NCBI RefSeq assembly: GCF_000588875.1 | Contig: NZ_JEMV01000006.1 | Span: forward strand, 1 to 48,139 | Direction of reading: 5' to 3' | Origin: Sphingobium sp. Ant17 | Lineage (GTDB): Bacteria > Pseudomonadota > Alphaproteobacteria > Sphingomonadales > Sphingomonadaceae | DNA length: 48,139 nt | Shown here: positions 27,518 to 37,190 of the stretch, in pieces | How positions within the stretch are numbered: position 1 is the first letter of the stretch | How the letters are laid out: each line of letters starts with the position of its first letter | Program-made: the position numbers and the translations under genes | The notes under the pieces: generated by a model | Database searches by the model: none | The model's input: only the letters and a program-made list of their open reading frames with translations | What the model was told of the DNA's origin: nothing

Positions 27518-28678
27518 ATGACTGATTTGACTGCCGTTGACGCCACAATTGCGCGCGCTGAAAAGCCCGCCACCCGTCCGGCCCGCCCTTTCTTCTCTTC
27601 CGGTCCCTGCGCCAAGCCACCCGGCTGGAGCGCGGACAAGTTGGCAACCGACTCGCTTGGCCGGTCGCATCGCGCCAAAATCGGCAAGAGCCGCCTTGCT
27701 TATTGTATCGACCTGATGCGCGAACTGCTCGGCCTGCCCGACACCCACCGCATCGGCATCGTGCCTGGCTCCGACACCGGCGCTTTCGAAATGGCGATGT
27801 GGACGATGCTCGGCGCCCGCCCGGTCACGACGCTCGCCTGGGAAAGCTTCGGCGAAGGCTGGGTGACCGATGCCGCCAAGCAGTTGAAGCTCGACCCCAC
27901 CATCATCCGCGCCGACTATGGCCAGTTGCCCGACTTGGACGGTGTGAACTTCGCACATGATGTCCTGTTCACCTGGAACGGCACCACGTCGGGTGTGCGC
28001 GTGCCCAATGCCGACTGGATCCCCGAAACCCGCGAGGGCCTGACCTTCGCCGACGCGACTAGCGCGGTGTTCGCCTATGACATTGACTGGGCCAAGATCG
28101 ACGTCGCGACCTTCTCCTGGCAGAAGGTGCTGGGCGGTGAGGGCGGCCATGGCGTGCTGATCCTTGGCCCCCGCGCGGTCGAACGGCTCGAAACCCACAC
28201 ACCTGCCTGGCCGCTGCCCAAGGTCTTCCGCCTGATGGCCAAGGGCAAGCTGGCCGAAGGCATTTTCAAGGGCGAGACGATCAACACCCCCTCCATGCTG
28301 GCGGTCGAAGATGCGATCTTCGCGCTGGAATGGGGCAAGTCGCTGGGTGGGTTGCAAGGTCTCATCGCCCGGTCCGACGCCAATGCTGCGGCGCTGGGCA
28401 AGATCGTAGCCGAACGCGACTGGCTCGGCCATCTCGCGCTCGATGAAGCGACGCGCTCGAAGACCAGCGTGTGCCTGACCGTCGCCGGTGCCGACGAAGC
28501 CTTCATCAAGGCCTTCGCCGCCCTCCTCGAAAAGGAAGGCGCGGCCTATGACATTGCGGGCTATCGCGATGCCCCGGCGGGCCTTCGCATCTGGTGCGGC
28601 GCGACCGTCGACACCGCCGACATCGAAGCGCTCGGCCCTTGGCTCGACTGGGCCTATGCCCAGACCAAGGCCGCCTGA
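27518..28678 (+). CDS. serC: Phosphoserine aminotransferase
   Basis: PLP enzyme of serine synthesis: 3-phosphohydroxypyruvate plus glutamate gives phosphoserine. The 386-residue protein is the alphaproteobacterial long form. It opens with RPARPFFSSGPCAKPPGWS, has GIVPGSDTGAFEMAMWTMLG, the PLP-lysine segment ATFSWQKVLGGEGGHGVLIL, and ends in a normal small domain. The ATG at 27518 follows TAAGGAG by seven bases; upstream in-frame codons lie inside the leader. It forms a pathway pair with serA, with a palindromic repeat between them. Confidence 0.96.
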   Translation: MTDLTAVDATIARAEKPATRPARPFFSSGPCAKPPGWSADKLATDSLGRSHRAKIGKSRLAYCIDLMRELLGLPDTHRIGIVPGSDTGAFEMAMWTMLGARPVTTLAWESFGEGWVTDAAKQLKLDPTIIRADYGQLPDLDGVNFAHDVLFTWNGTTSGVRVPNADWIPETREGLTFADATSAVFAYDIDWAKIDVATFSWQKVLGGEGGHGVLILGPRAVERLETHTPAWPLPKVFRLMAKGKLAEGIFKGETINTPSMLAVEDAIFALEWGKSLGGLQGLIARSDANAAALGKIVAERDWLGHLALDEATRSKTSVCLTVAGADEAFIKAFAALLEKEGAAYDIAGYRDAPAGLRIWCGATVDTADIEALGPWLDWAYAQTKAA

Positions 28679-28692
28679 ACTCCACTAATTTC

Positions 28693-28785
28693 CCCGTCAT
28701 TCCCGCGAAGGCGGGAACCCATCTCCCACCCTATCGACAGGTGCAATGTCGGGAGATGGATCCCCGCTTCCGCGGGGATGACGGA
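28693..28785. repeat. Long palindromic repeat between serC and serA
   Basis: Arms CCGTCATTCCCGCGAAGGCG... (28694-28727) and the inverted GGGAGATGGATCCCCGCTTC...GATGACGG (28751-28784) flank 23 bases. Same family as 11264-11346 (GTCATyCC and GCGAAGGCGGG core). Confidence 0.8.
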
Positions 28786-28812
28786 CGTGATTTTTCCAAA
28801 AGGATCAAATCC

Positions 28813-30392
28813 ATGCCTAAAGTCCTTATTTCCGACAAGATGGACCCCCGCGCTGCCGCGATCTTCCGTGAACGCGGTGTGGAAGTCGATGAAATCACCG
28901 GCAAGACCCCCGAAGAACTGATCGCCATCATCGGCAACTATGACGGCCTCGCCATCCGTTCCTCGACCAAGGTGACCAAGGCGATCCTCGACGCCGCCAC
29001 CAACCTGAAGGTCATCGGTCGCGCCGGCATCGGCGTCGACAATGTCGACATCCCCTATGCCTCGGCCAAGGGCGTGATCGTGATGAACACCCCGTTCGGC
29101 AATTCGATCACCACCGCCGAACACGCCATCGCGCTGATGTTCGCGCTGGCGCGTCAGATTCCTGAAGCCAATGCGCAGACCCAGCAGGGCTTGTGGCCCA
29201 AGAACGGCTTCATGGGCGTGGAAGTCACCGGCAAGACGCTGGGCCTGATCGGCGCGGGCAATATCGGCTCGATCGTCGCCACCCGTGCATTGGGCCTCAA
29301 GATGAAGGTCGTCGCCTTCGATCCCTTCCTGACGCCCGAACGCGCGATCGAAATGGGCGTGGAAAAGGCCGATCTCGACACGCTGCTGGCACGCGCCGAC
29401 TTCATCACGCTGCACACGCCGCTGACCGACCAGACCCGCAACATCCTGAGCCGCGAAAACCTGGCCAAGACCAAGAAGGGCGTGCGCATCATCAACTGCG
29501 CGCGTGGCGGTTTGATCGACGAAGCTGCGCTCAAGGATGCGCTCGACAGTGGCCAGGTGGCTGGTGCCGCGCTCGACGTGTTCCAGACCGAACCGGCCAA
29601 GGATTCGCCGCTGTTTGGCACGCCCAACTTCATCTGCACCCCGCATCTGGGCGCATCGACCGATGAAGCCCAGGTCAATGTCGCGCTGCAGGTCGCCGAT
29701 CAGCTCTCCGACTATCTGCTCGACGGCGGCATCACCAATGCGCTCAACGTGCCGTCGCTGTCGGCTGAGGAAGCCCCTAAGCTCAAGCCCTATATGCGAT
29801 CGCCGAAAAGCTGGGCAGCCTGGTCGGCCAGCTCGAAGGCGACCAGATCACTGGCGTTGCGGTAGAGGTCGAAGGCCATGCCGCCGAACTCAACCAGAAG
29901 CCGATCACGGCTGCGGTTCTGGCAGGCCTGATGCGCGTCTATTCGGACACGGTGAACATGGTCAACGCCCCCTTCCTGGCGAAGGAACGCGGCCTCGACG
30001 TGCGCGAAGTGCGCCATGATCGCGAAGGCGATTATCAGACGCTGGTGCGCGTCACCGTCACCACCGAAAATGGCGAGCGCTCGGTTGCAGGCACCCTGTT
30101 CGGCGCAGCCAGCCCGCGCCTGGTCGAACTGTTCGGCATCAAGGTGGAGGCCGATCTCGACGGCACCATGCTCTACATCGTTAACCAGGACGCACCCGGC
30201 TTCATCGGTCGTCTGGGATCGACGCTGGGCGAAGCCAATGTCAATGTCGGCACCTTCCACCTGGGCCGCCGCAATCAGGGCGGCGAAGCCGTGCTGCTGC
30301 TCTCGGTCGATGGCACCGTCACCGAACCGCTGCGCTGGGAAATCTGCAACCTGACCGGCGTGAAGCAGGTCAAGCTGCTGCGCTTTGCTTAA
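28813..30392 (+). CDS. serA: D-3-phosphoglycerate dehydrogenase, broken by one frameshift
   Basis: First enzyme of serine synthesis, oxidising 3-phosphoglycerate with NAD. The long (type I) form: NAD domain with LGLIGAGNIGSIVATRALG, catalytic segments INCARGGLIDEAALKDALD and TPHLGASTDEAQ, then the ASB and ACT domains (TMLYIVNQDAPGFIGRLGST near the C-terminus), through which serine inhibits. Reading breaks at 29796: ATGCGATCGCCG would read on in frame as MAIAEKLGSLVGQLEGD if it were ATGGCGATCGCCG. With that base the protein has 526 residues, the expected length. A lost G in a GG pair is the likely cause. The start is the ATG at 28813 (MPKVLISDKMDPRA). Confidence 0.94.
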
Positions 30393-30407
30393 GGGGTAAT
30401 CCCTGAA

Positions 30408-30480
30408 CCGTTCGTCCTGAGCCTGCCGAAGGACTGTTCTTAAAAAGAACAGAGGGCTTCGACAGGCTCAGCCCGAACGG
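30408..30480. repeat. Palindromic repeat between serA and hisZ
   Basis: CCGTTCGTCCTGAGCCTGCC...CTGTTCTT (from 30408) and its inverse AAGAACAG...GGCTTCGACAGGCTCAGCCC...(to 30480) form a 73-base near-perfect palindrome. It differs from the GCGAAGGC family and belongs to the type with a CTTCGACAGGCTCAG core, common in sphingomonad genomes. Confidence 0.8.
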
Positions 30481-30526
30481 CGGATGGGGATGGCCTAGCG
30501 CCAATTTTCCGCTAAAGGCGCAAGCC

Positions 30527-31657
30527 ATGACCATGATCCCGCCAAGCCTCCTCCCGGAGGGTCTATCCGATCGCCTGCCGCCGCAGGCCGAAGCCTCCGC
30601 CCGCCTCGCGCGCCGTGTGCTCGATACGATGGCGACCCATGGCTATGAAAGGGTCATGCCACCACTCGCGGAGTTCGAAGATACGCTCACCCAGCGTCTG
30701 AAATCGATGCGCGCGCAGGATCTGGTCCGCGCGGTTGATCCCGTGTCGCAGCGTAGCTTGGCGCTGCGCCCGGACATGACGGCGCAGGTCGGCCGTATCG
30801 CCGCCACGCGCCTCGCCGCCGCGCCGCGTCCCTTGCGCCTCTCCTATGCCGGGCCGGTCATCCGTCTCAAGGCCAACCAGTTGCGCCCTGAGCGCGAGAA
30901 ATTGCAGGTTGGCGCTGAACTGATCGGCACAGACAGCGTCGCCGCCGCGGTCGAGATCGTCAATGTCGCGATCGAAGCCCTGCAGGCGGCGGGCGTCACG
31001 GGTCTGACCATCGACTTCACCCTGCCCGACCTGATCGACATGCTGGCCGCCGGGCCGCTGCCATTGGCGGCGGGCGAGTTGGAAGCGGTGCGCACCGAAC
31101 TCGACGCGAAGGATGCAGGGGCGCTGGTCGCGCTTGGCCCGCAGGCCGCCGCCTATCTGCCCCTCATTGAAGCGACCGGCCCGTTCCACGCCGCGATGGA
31201 GCGCCTGGAAGCCTTCAATGCAAGCCTGGGCGGCGCGATCGACAGCCGCATCGCGGGCCTGCGCGCCATCGCGAAACCGATCGGCTGGGACATCACCCTG
31301 ACGCTCGACCCTACCGAACGCCATGGTTTCGAATATCAGAACTGGTTTGGCTTTTCGATCTTCGCTGAGGGCTTTATCGGCGAAATCGGCCGGGGCGGCA
31401 GCTACGCGATCTGCCACGCCAATGGGCAGGACGAACCGGCGATGGGCTTTTCGCTCTATCCCGATCCGCTGATCGACGCAGGCTTTGGCGGCGAAACCCC
31501 CAAGCGCCTGTTCCTGCCGCTGGGCGCCGATGCGACCCGCGCCGCCGAACTGCGCGGCGAAGGCTGGCACACCGTCGCCGCGCTGGTCGGCGACGAGGAT
31601 GGCGCGACCTTGCGCTGTTCGCACTGGCTCGACGGCGTGGAGCTTCGCCCCTTCTGA
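30527..31657 (+). CDS. hisZ: ATP phosphoribosyltransferase regulatory subunit
   Basis: HisZ lacks tRNA charging activity but has a HisRS-like catalytic fold and activates short-form HisG in the first step of histidine synthesis. The 376-residue protein carries the class II synthetase-like start LLPEGLSDRLPPQAEAS, the conserved RPDMTAQVGRIAATR (motif 2 like), and RHGFEYQNWFGFSIF and GRGGSYAICHANG in the C-terminal half. hisG itself is not in the window. It lies between serA and purA on the plus strand. Confidence 0.93.
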   Translation: MTMIPPSLLPEGLSDRLPPQAEASARLARRVLDTMATHGYERVMPPLAEFEDTLTQRLKSMRAQDLVRAVDPVSQRSLALRPDMTAQVGRIAATRLAAAPRPLRLSYAGPVIRLKANQLRPEREKLQVGAELIGTDSVAAAVEIVNVAIEALQAAGVTGLTIDFTLPDLIDMLAAGPLPLAAGELEAVRTELDAKDAGALVALGPQAAAYLPLIEATGPFHAAMERLEAFNASLGGAIDSRIAGLRAIAKPIGWDITLTLDPTERHGFEYQNWFGFSIFAEGFIGEIGRGGSYAICHANGQDEPAMGFSLYPDPLIDAGFGGETPKRLFLPLGADATRAAELRGEGWHTVAALVGDEDGATLRCSHWLDGVELRPF

Positions 31658-31725
31658 CTTGACTTTGAGGCCGCCGCGCGGCTAACCGCCGCGTGAATAG
31701 GGTGCCATTGCGCCCGCTTGATCCC

Positions 31726-31762
31726 ACCGGCATGCCGAGTCCCGTCGAAGGGCATGGCCGGT
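31726..31762 (+). repeat. Inverted repeat in the purA leader
   Basis: ACCGGCATGCC (31726-31736) faces GGCATGGCCGGT (31751-31762) around CGAAGG-type bases, only 14 bases before the purA GGAGG. It would form a stem of about ten pairs with one bulge near the ribosome-binding site. Confidence 0.5.
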
Positions 31763-31789
31763 CCGCGCGGCGGGCGGAGGACTGTATCT

Positions 31790-33079
31790 GTGGCAAATGT
31801 AACCGTAATCGGCGCCCAATGGGGCGACGAAGGCAAGGGCAAGATTGTCGATTGGCTGTCGGAGCGCGCCGATGTCGTCGCCCGCTTCCAGGGCGGTCAT
31901 AATGCGGGCCACACGCTCGTTGTCGGCGAGAAGGTTTATAAGCTCTCGCTGCTGCCATCGGGCATCGTGCGCGGCACGCTCAGCGTCATCGGCAATGGCG
32001 TGGTGCTGGACCCCTGGCATTTCCGCGATGAAGTCGCGAAACTATCGGCGCAGGGTGTCACCATCACGCCCGACAATCTCCAGATCGCCGAAACCTGCCC
32101 GCTTATCCTGCCCTTCCACCGCGACCTCGACGGTCTGCGCGAAGATGCCAGCGGTGCCGGCAAGATTGGTACAACGAGGCGCGGCATCGGCCCGGCCTAT
32201 GAGGACAAGGTCGGCCGTCGCGCCATCCGCGTGTGCGACCTCGCGCATCTCGACGACCTCGGCCCGCAGCTTGACCGCCTGACCGCCCATCATGACGCGC
32301 TGCGCACCGGCTTTGGCGAACCGCCGATCGACCGCGCCGCGCTGATGGCGGAATTGACCGAAATCGCCGACTTCATTCTGCCCTTCGTCAAGCCGGTCTG
32401 GCTGACGCTCAACCGCGCCAAGGCGGCAGGCAAGCGCATCCTGTTCGAAGGCGCGCAGGGCACGTTGCTTGACATCGACCATGGCACCTATCCCTTCGTC
32501 ACCTCGTCCAACACGGTGGCGGGGACGGCAGCGAGCGGCACCGGCCTTGGCCCCAATGCGGCTGGCTTCGTGCTGGGCATCGTCAAGGCCTATACTACGC
32601 GCGTCGGCTCCGGCCCGTTTCCAACCGAGCTGGAGGACGCCACCGGCCAGCGGCTGGGCGAGCGCGGCCATGAATTCGGCACCGTGACCGGGCGCAAGCG
32701 CCGCTGCGGCTGGTTCGACGCCGTGCTGGTGCGCCAGTCGGTCGCGGTATCGGGCGTCACAGGCATCGCGCTCACCAAGCTCGACGTGCTGGACGGCTTC
32801 GACACGCTGCAAATCTGCGTCGGCTACAAGATTGGCGAGCAGACGTTCGACTATCTGCCCGCCCATGCGCAGGATCAGGCCAAGGCACAGCCAATCTACG
32901 AAAGCATCGAAGGCTGGCACGACACCACGGCGGGCGCGCGCAGCTGGGCCGAACTGCCCGCGCAGGCGATCAAATATATTCGCCGGATCGAAGAGTTGAT
33001 CGGCTGCCCGGTCACGCTCGTATCCACCAGTCCCGAGCGCGAGGATACCATCCTCGTGCGTGATCCCTTCGCGGATTAA
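31790..33079 (+). CDS. purA: Adenylosuccinate synthetase
   Basis: Converts IMP plus aspartate to adenylosuccinate using GTP. The 429-residue protein begins [20 protein letters not shown], containing the GTP P-loop GDEGKGK, then [47 protein letters not shown] and [13 protein letters not shown]. The GTG at 31790 is preferred: GGAGG (31776-31780) is nine bases upstream and the protein then matches family N-termini. An earlier reading would overlap the leader inverted repeat. Confidence 0.97.
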   Translation: MANVTVIGAQWGDEGKGKIVDWLSERADVVARFQGGHNAGHTLVVGEKVYKLSLLPSGIVRGTLSVIGNGVVLDPWHFRDEVAKLSAQGVTITPDNLQIAETCPLILPFHRDLDGLREDASGAGKIGTTRRGIGPAYEDKVGRRAIRVCDLAHLDDLGPQLDRLTAHHDALRTGFGEPPIDRAALMAELTEIADFILPFVKPVWLTLNRAKAAGKRILFEGAQGTLLDIDHGTYPFVTSSNTVAGTAASGTGLGPNAAGFVLGIVKAYTTRVGSGPFPTELEDATGQRLGERGHEFGTVTGRKRRCGWFDAVLVRQSVAVSGVTGIALTKLDVLDGFDTLQICVGYKIGEQTFDYLPAHAQDQAKAQPIYESIEGWHDTTAGARSWAELPAQAIKYIRRIEELIGCPVTLVSTSPEREDTILVRDPFAD

Positions 33080-33084
33080 AGGCG

Positions 33085-33266
33085 ATGGCAGGCGAGAAGT
33101 TCGAACGGCACCGGCAGCCTGGACCCAGGACGAAATCCAGAAGCTGCACACGCTGGCCAAGAAGGGCATGGGGTTGAAGGCGATCGCCAAGGCGCTGACC
33201 CGGACCGAGGAATCGACCAAGGCCCGCGCCAAGGAAGACGGGCTGAACATCGCCAAGCTCAGATAG
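33085..33266 (+). CDS. Small hypothetical protein, helix-turn-helix-like, possibly frameshifted
   Basis: I do not recognise a named family. The C-terminal part AAWTQDEIQKLHTLAKKGMGL then KAIAKALTRTEESTKARAKE has the spacing of a small SANT/Myb- or HTH-type three-helix bundle, followed by DGLNIAKLR. In the clean frame it is preceded by arginine-rich residues that start inside purA. If one G is missing in GAACGGCACC (33108), the frame instead starts at the ATG at 33085 and reads MAGEKFERAPAAWTQDEIQK, about 60 residues, which looks more natural. Presence is likely; the exact N-terminus is uncertain. Confidence 0.55.
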
Positions 33267-34578
33267 AGACCGGCGCTTCCTCCTCGCCTGCCGCGATCAC
33301 CGTCGCCGCGACCAGATCGCCGGTGACGTTGAGCGCGGTGCGGCACATGTCGAGCAATCGATCGACGCCCAGCACCAGCCCGATGCCTTCGGGCGGTATG
33401 CCCACCATCCCCAGGATCATTGCCACCACCGGCAGCGATCCGGCCGGCACGCCCGCCGTGCCGACGCCGCCCAGGATGCACATCATCATCACCATGACCT
33501 GCTGCGGGATACTGAGGTCAATGCTGAAAAACTGGGCGAGGAAGATCACGGTGATCCCCTCGAACATCGCCGTACCATTCTGGTTGGCGGTTGCGCCGAT
33601 CGTCAGGACGAAGCGTGCGATCCGGCGCGGCAGGTGCAATTTGTCCTCCGCGATGCGCAGCGCGGTCGGCAGCGTCGCGTTGGAGGAAGCAGTGGCAAAC
33701 GCCATGACCGTCGCCTCCTGCACATCGGCGAAGAAGCGTAGCGGCGAGCGTTTGGCGATGAAGGCGATCAGCAGCGAATAGACCCCGAACATCTGGATCG
33801 CGAGCGCCAGCAGTACGACGCCGACATAGGCCGACAACCGGATCAGCAAGTCCCAGCCAAATTGCGACGCCAGGTTGAACATGAAGCAGGCGATGGCGAT
33901 CGGGGCGAGGCGGATGACCAGCCCCATAAGCCGCATCGTCACCGCCAGCACGCCCTCCATCGCCGTCAGCAACATCTGCGTCTGTGGCGTCCGCACCAGC
34001 ACCAGCCCGATGCCGAAGAAGAGGGAAAAGATCATCACCGCCAATATGTCGTTGCCTGCCATGGCTGTGACGACATTGTCGGGCACGATTGCGATGAAGG
34101 CGGCCATCCCCTGCGGCGCGTCATTGCCCCGGCTCAATATCGCCTGCGCGCCAGGCCCCGCATCGCTTAGCATCGCCCGCGCTGCCGCCGGGTCGATGCC
34201 TGCGCCCGGCTGCAACAGATCGACCACCAACAGGCTGACGGCCACCGCGATGGCCGACACGACAAACGTGTAGATCAGGGTGCGAAGCCCTATGCGCCGC
34301 AACGCCCGGATTTCGCCCATTTCGGCGATCCCCACAATCAGTGCCGATACCAGCAGCGGGATCACCAGCATGAACAACAGCCGTAGGAAAATCTGCCCGA
34401 TCGGCGCGGTCACATAGGTGACGACGCCATCGACCCATCGTGCATCGGGCGCGACCATGTAAATGACCAGCCCCGACAGCAGTCCGATGCCGAACCCGGC
34501 CAGCATTTGCCATTGCAACGACACAGCGGCCGTTTTCTGACCGGTTTCAGTTCTTGTTTCAGGCGTCGTGCCGGTCAA
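33259..34578 (-). CDS. Dicarboxylate/amino acid:cation symporter
   Basis: A 439-residue membrane transporter of the DAACS (GltT/DctA) family that imports C4-dicarboxylates or acidic amino acids with Na+ or H+. About eight hydrophobic segments and two re-entrant loops are visible; signatures include VIPLLVSALIVGIAEM, the serine-rich FATASSNATLPTAL hairpin, ATANQNGTAMFEG (NMDGT-like motif with the first aspartate replaced) and GVDRLLDMCRTALNVTGD. The TTG at 34578 is the likely start: AAGGA is seven bases upstream. The substrate cannot be fixed by eye. It is convergent with the small 33085 gene and divergent from the bestrophin. Confidence 0.9.
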   Translation of the reverse strand: MTGTTPETRTETGQKTAAVSLQWQMLAGFGIGLLSGLVIYMVAPDARWVDGVVTYVTAPIGQIFLRLLFMLVIPLLVSALIVGIAEMGEIRALRRIGLRTLIYTFVVSAIAVAVSLLVVDLLQPGAGIDPAAARAMLSDAGPGAQAILSRGNDAPQGMAAFIAIVPDNVVTAMAGNDILAVMIFSLFFGIGLVLVRTPQTQMLLTAMEGVLAVTMRLMGLVIRLAPIAIACFMFNLASQFGWDLLIRLSAYVGVVLLALAIQMFGVYSLLIAFIAKRSPLRFFADVQEATVMAFATASSNATLPTALRIAEDKLHLPRRIARFVLTIGATANQNGTAMFEGITVIFLAQFFSIDLSIPQQVMVMMMCILGGVGTAGVPAGSLPVVAMILGMVGIPPEGIGLVLGVDRLLDMCRTALNVTGDLVAATVIAAGEEEAPVSI

Positions 34579-34706
34579 TGGTGGTTCCTTCTGGCTACCC
34601 TTCTCAGCAACGGTCCGACAAGGCTGCAAGTTTCACGATCCTTTACCACCGACGGAGCCTTTGCACGTGTCTCGCGTTGGCCCGGTCCAATCTCCCGGAG
34701 ACCTGC

Positions 34707-35591
34707 ATGATCGTCGACCCCGTTCCCTCGATGCGCCGCATCGCATCCGAAGTGTGGAAACCGCTGACACTCTTGTTCATTTGGGACTGCGTCGTCACGC
34801 TCACTTATTATGTCCTGCCGTTCCGGGCACCCTCGTTGCCGCTCACCATTTTCGGGTCTGCGTTGGCGCTGTTCCTGGGGTTCCGCTCCAACTCGGCCTA
34901 TGAACGTTGGTGGGAGGGCCGCACTCTATGGGGTGCGATGATCAACGCGTCGCGCAGCCTCGCGCGCGCAACCCGCAATTTCCTGCCCGATCCCGAGGCG
35001 CGCGATCTCAAGCGCGAGATCGTGAAGCGGCAGATCGCCTATGTGAATGCGCTACGCTGCCAATTGCGGCGGCAGCCTCTCGACGACGACGTAACCCGCT
35101 TTCTGGAGAAAAAGGATAAGGAACTGGCCCTCGCGCGCATCAATGTCGCCAATGGCCTTCTCGACAGCACCGGTCGCCGGATCGACATCGCGCGGCGCGC
35201 AGGCTGGATCGACACGATCCAGCAAACGCAGATGGAGGCGGTGCTGGTGGACATCGCCAATGCGCAAGGGGGGATGGAGCGACTGAAGAACACGCCACTG
35301 CCGGTCCAATATCGCTATCTGCCGACGCTGTTCGCCCACATTTTCTGCATCTTTCTGCCGATCGGTCTGGTCGAGACGCTGGGCCTCGCGACGCCGCTTG
35401 GTTCGACCATGGCGGGCCTCATGTTCCTGGCGGTCCTGCGCATCGGCGACGATCTGGTCGACCCCTTCGCCAACACCGTTCATGACGTATCGATGAGCGC
35501 CATGTGCCGCACGATCGAAATCGACCTGCTCCAGTCGATCGGCGACCCCGCACCGGACCCGTTAAAGCCCGCGCGCGGTGTTCTGTGGTAG
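34707..35591 (+). CDS. Bestrophin-like (UPF0187) membrane protein
   Basis: A 294-residue protein of the bestrophin family of pentameric ion channels. The first helix pair (WKPLTLLFIWDCVVTLTYYVLP, then FRAPSLPLTIFGSALALFLG) is followed by RSNSAYERWWEGRTLWGAM, a family signature, then cytoplasmic helices and a second helix pair around ALFAHIFCIFLPIGLVETLGL-type residues and the IGDDLVDPFANTVHD motif. Bacterial members conduct cations (Na+) or anions depending on pore residues. The ATG at 34707 follows CGGAG by six bases. It is divergent from the symporter gene. Confidence 0.88.
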   Translation: MIVDPVPSMRRIASEVWKPLTLLFIWDCVVTLTYYVLPFRAPSLPLTIFGSALALFLGFRSNSAYERWWEGRTLWGAMINASRSLARATRNFLPDPEARDLKREIVKRQIAYVNALRCQLRRQPLDDDVTRFLEKKDKELALARINVANGLLDSTGRRIDIARRAGWIDTIQQTQMEAVLVDIANAQGGMERLKNTPLPVQYRYLPTLFAHIFCIFLPIGLVETLGLATPLGSTMAGLMFLAVLRIGDDLVDPFANTVHDVSMSAMCRTIEIDLLQSIGDPAPDPLKPARGVLW

Positions 35592-35665
35592 GAAAACCTA
35601 CCGTTGCGCATGACGCCTCTGTTCGCTCCGCGATCGGAACGGTGCCCGGCCAATCGACGCACTGA

Positions 35666-37189
35666 TCATTCGATCGGGCGACGATCGTCCAGTAAATCGC
35701 CAGCCTTGGCTTCGGCACGTTCTTCATCAACCAGTTTTGCGACATGCGCGTCGGGTAGCGTGTCCTGCGCGACCCGGTCGCGCGGAGGACGGACGGGTGT
35801 TGCGATATCGCGCTCGACCGGTTTTGCCGTTTGCGGCGCTGCAAAGGGCGAGGCCTGATCGAAGCGCAGGCGATAGATTGGCTCCGGCAACGCGAAGCCC
35901 GCATCTTCAAGGGCGCGCTTGGCGGTATCGAGCGCTAGGCTACGGCCGCTGAGAAAATCGGTTTTCGTCTGATCAACCCAGCCGAAGAAGCGCAGTACGA
36001 TATTCGAATCGCCTACTTCGCAAATGATCGCGGTGGGGGCGGGCGTATCGAGGAGGAAGCCAATGCCGCGCATCCCCGCCAGGCCGACGGCCATGCCATC
36101 GACAGGATCGTCTTCGGCGTCGATGCCCAGATCAAATTCGAACCGGCGTTCGGGGTTGCGCGTGTAGTTCAGGATCACGGCCTTGAAGACGGTCGAATTC
36201 GGAATGCGCAGATGATTGCCATCCAGCGTCATCAGGATCGTCGCGCGGCTGGTCAGGCGGACCACCCGGCCTTCATTGCCCTCGATCACGACATGGTCGT
36301 TGGCGCGAAACGGTTGGCGCAGGCTGAGCATCAGGCTGGAGACATAATTATCCACCGTGTCGCGAACGGCAAATCCGATCGCGATGCCGATAACCCCCGC
36401 GCCGCCCAATACCGCACCAAGCAGCGCGGTCGCGCCGAGCACTTCCAATCCCGACACCAGGCCCAGCACGATGAAGACGAAGCGGATCAGTGTGGCCAGC
36501 AATTCGGCAAGAAAGGCGTTGGGGGTAATTTTGCGCCATAAGGCCCCAAAGGATGCCAGCATATAGCCAAATGCGCCGATCAGTAGGGCGATGGCGAGCG
36601 CGACCCCGATAAGCGGCAGGCCGCGCACCAGGCCGCGAAGATCATTACCAAATTTATCGAGGACTGGCGTCAGGTTACTGTCGACCTGCAGATCGCGCGT
36701 CACCTCATTCTGGACCGTGACGACGCCTGCAACCCGCGCGGCAATCGCGCCCGCACTCTCGACATCATCGGTTGTCGCGACTGATCCGGTCAAGGTCACA
36801 ACGCCGGCCGAAACGCGGACGCCGATGGTCCGCAAACCCCCGACTTCGGAGAATATGCTGCGGATACGTTCTCGAATGTCGGTGTCCGACGTTACATCCG
36901 CGCGCGTCGCGATCGACATTTGCGGCTGCGGCGCTTCTGCCGCAGGTGGGGATACGCTGATCTGGGCACCGGCAGGGATTGGCAGGAGAAACCCGCAAAG
37001 CAACAACGCAAAACAAAGGATCGATGCGCGCGCCTGTGAAACGCGATCGGCGACATAGAGGAGCGAGCGAGGAGAGCCGTGCAGATTCAGCCTAATCCTC
37101 GAAACGGTCGGATGGGTCATTGCGACGCAGGCGATTGATGCTGAACAGGTCACGCCGACGAAGGAGACCCCCATGGAGACGCGGTTCAT
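35666..37189 (-). CDS. MscS-family mechanosensitive channel with N-terminal BON domain
   Basis: A 507-residue membrane protein. After a hydrophobic segment with a signal-like end (SILCFALLLCGFLLPIPAGAQ) there is a periplasmic BON domain (about residues 100-165: DIRERIRSIFSEVGGLRTIG, VTLTGSVATTDDVE). Three or four transmembrane helices follow, including the glycine/alanine-rich pore helix (ATALLGAVLGGAGVIGIAIG then FAVRDTVDNYVSSL) of MscS, and then the beta domain with RATILMTLDGNHLRIPNSTV. It would release solutes under hypo-osmotic stress. The start is uncertain; ATG 37189 has AAAGG ten bases upstream. It immediately follows the TlpA-like gene. Confidence 0.85.
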   Translation of the reverse strand: MNRVSMGVSFVGVTCSASIACVAMTHPTVSRIRLNLHGSPRSLLYVADRVSQARASILCFALLLCGFLLPIPAGAQISVSPPAAEAPQPQMSIATRADVTSDTDIRERIRSIFSEVGGLRTIGVRVSAGVVTLTGSVATTDDVESAGAIAARVAGVVTVQNEVTRDLQVDSNLTPVLDKFGNDLRGLVRGLPLIGVALAIALLIGAFGYMLASFGALWRKITPNAFLAELLATLIRFVFIVLGLVSGLEVLGATALLGAVLGGAGVIGIAIGFAVRDTVDNYVSSLMLSLRQPFRANDHVVIEGNEGRVVRLTSRATILMTLDGNHLRIPNSTVFKAVILNYTRNPERRFEFDLGIDAEDDPVDGMAVGLAGMRGIGFLLDTPAPTAIICEVGDSNIVLRFFGWVDQTKTDFLSGRSLALDTAKRALEDAGFALPEPIYRLRFDQASPFAAPQTAKPVERDIATPVRPPRDRVAQDTLPDAHVAKLVDEERAEAKAGDLLDDRRPIE

Positions 37190-37190
37190 G

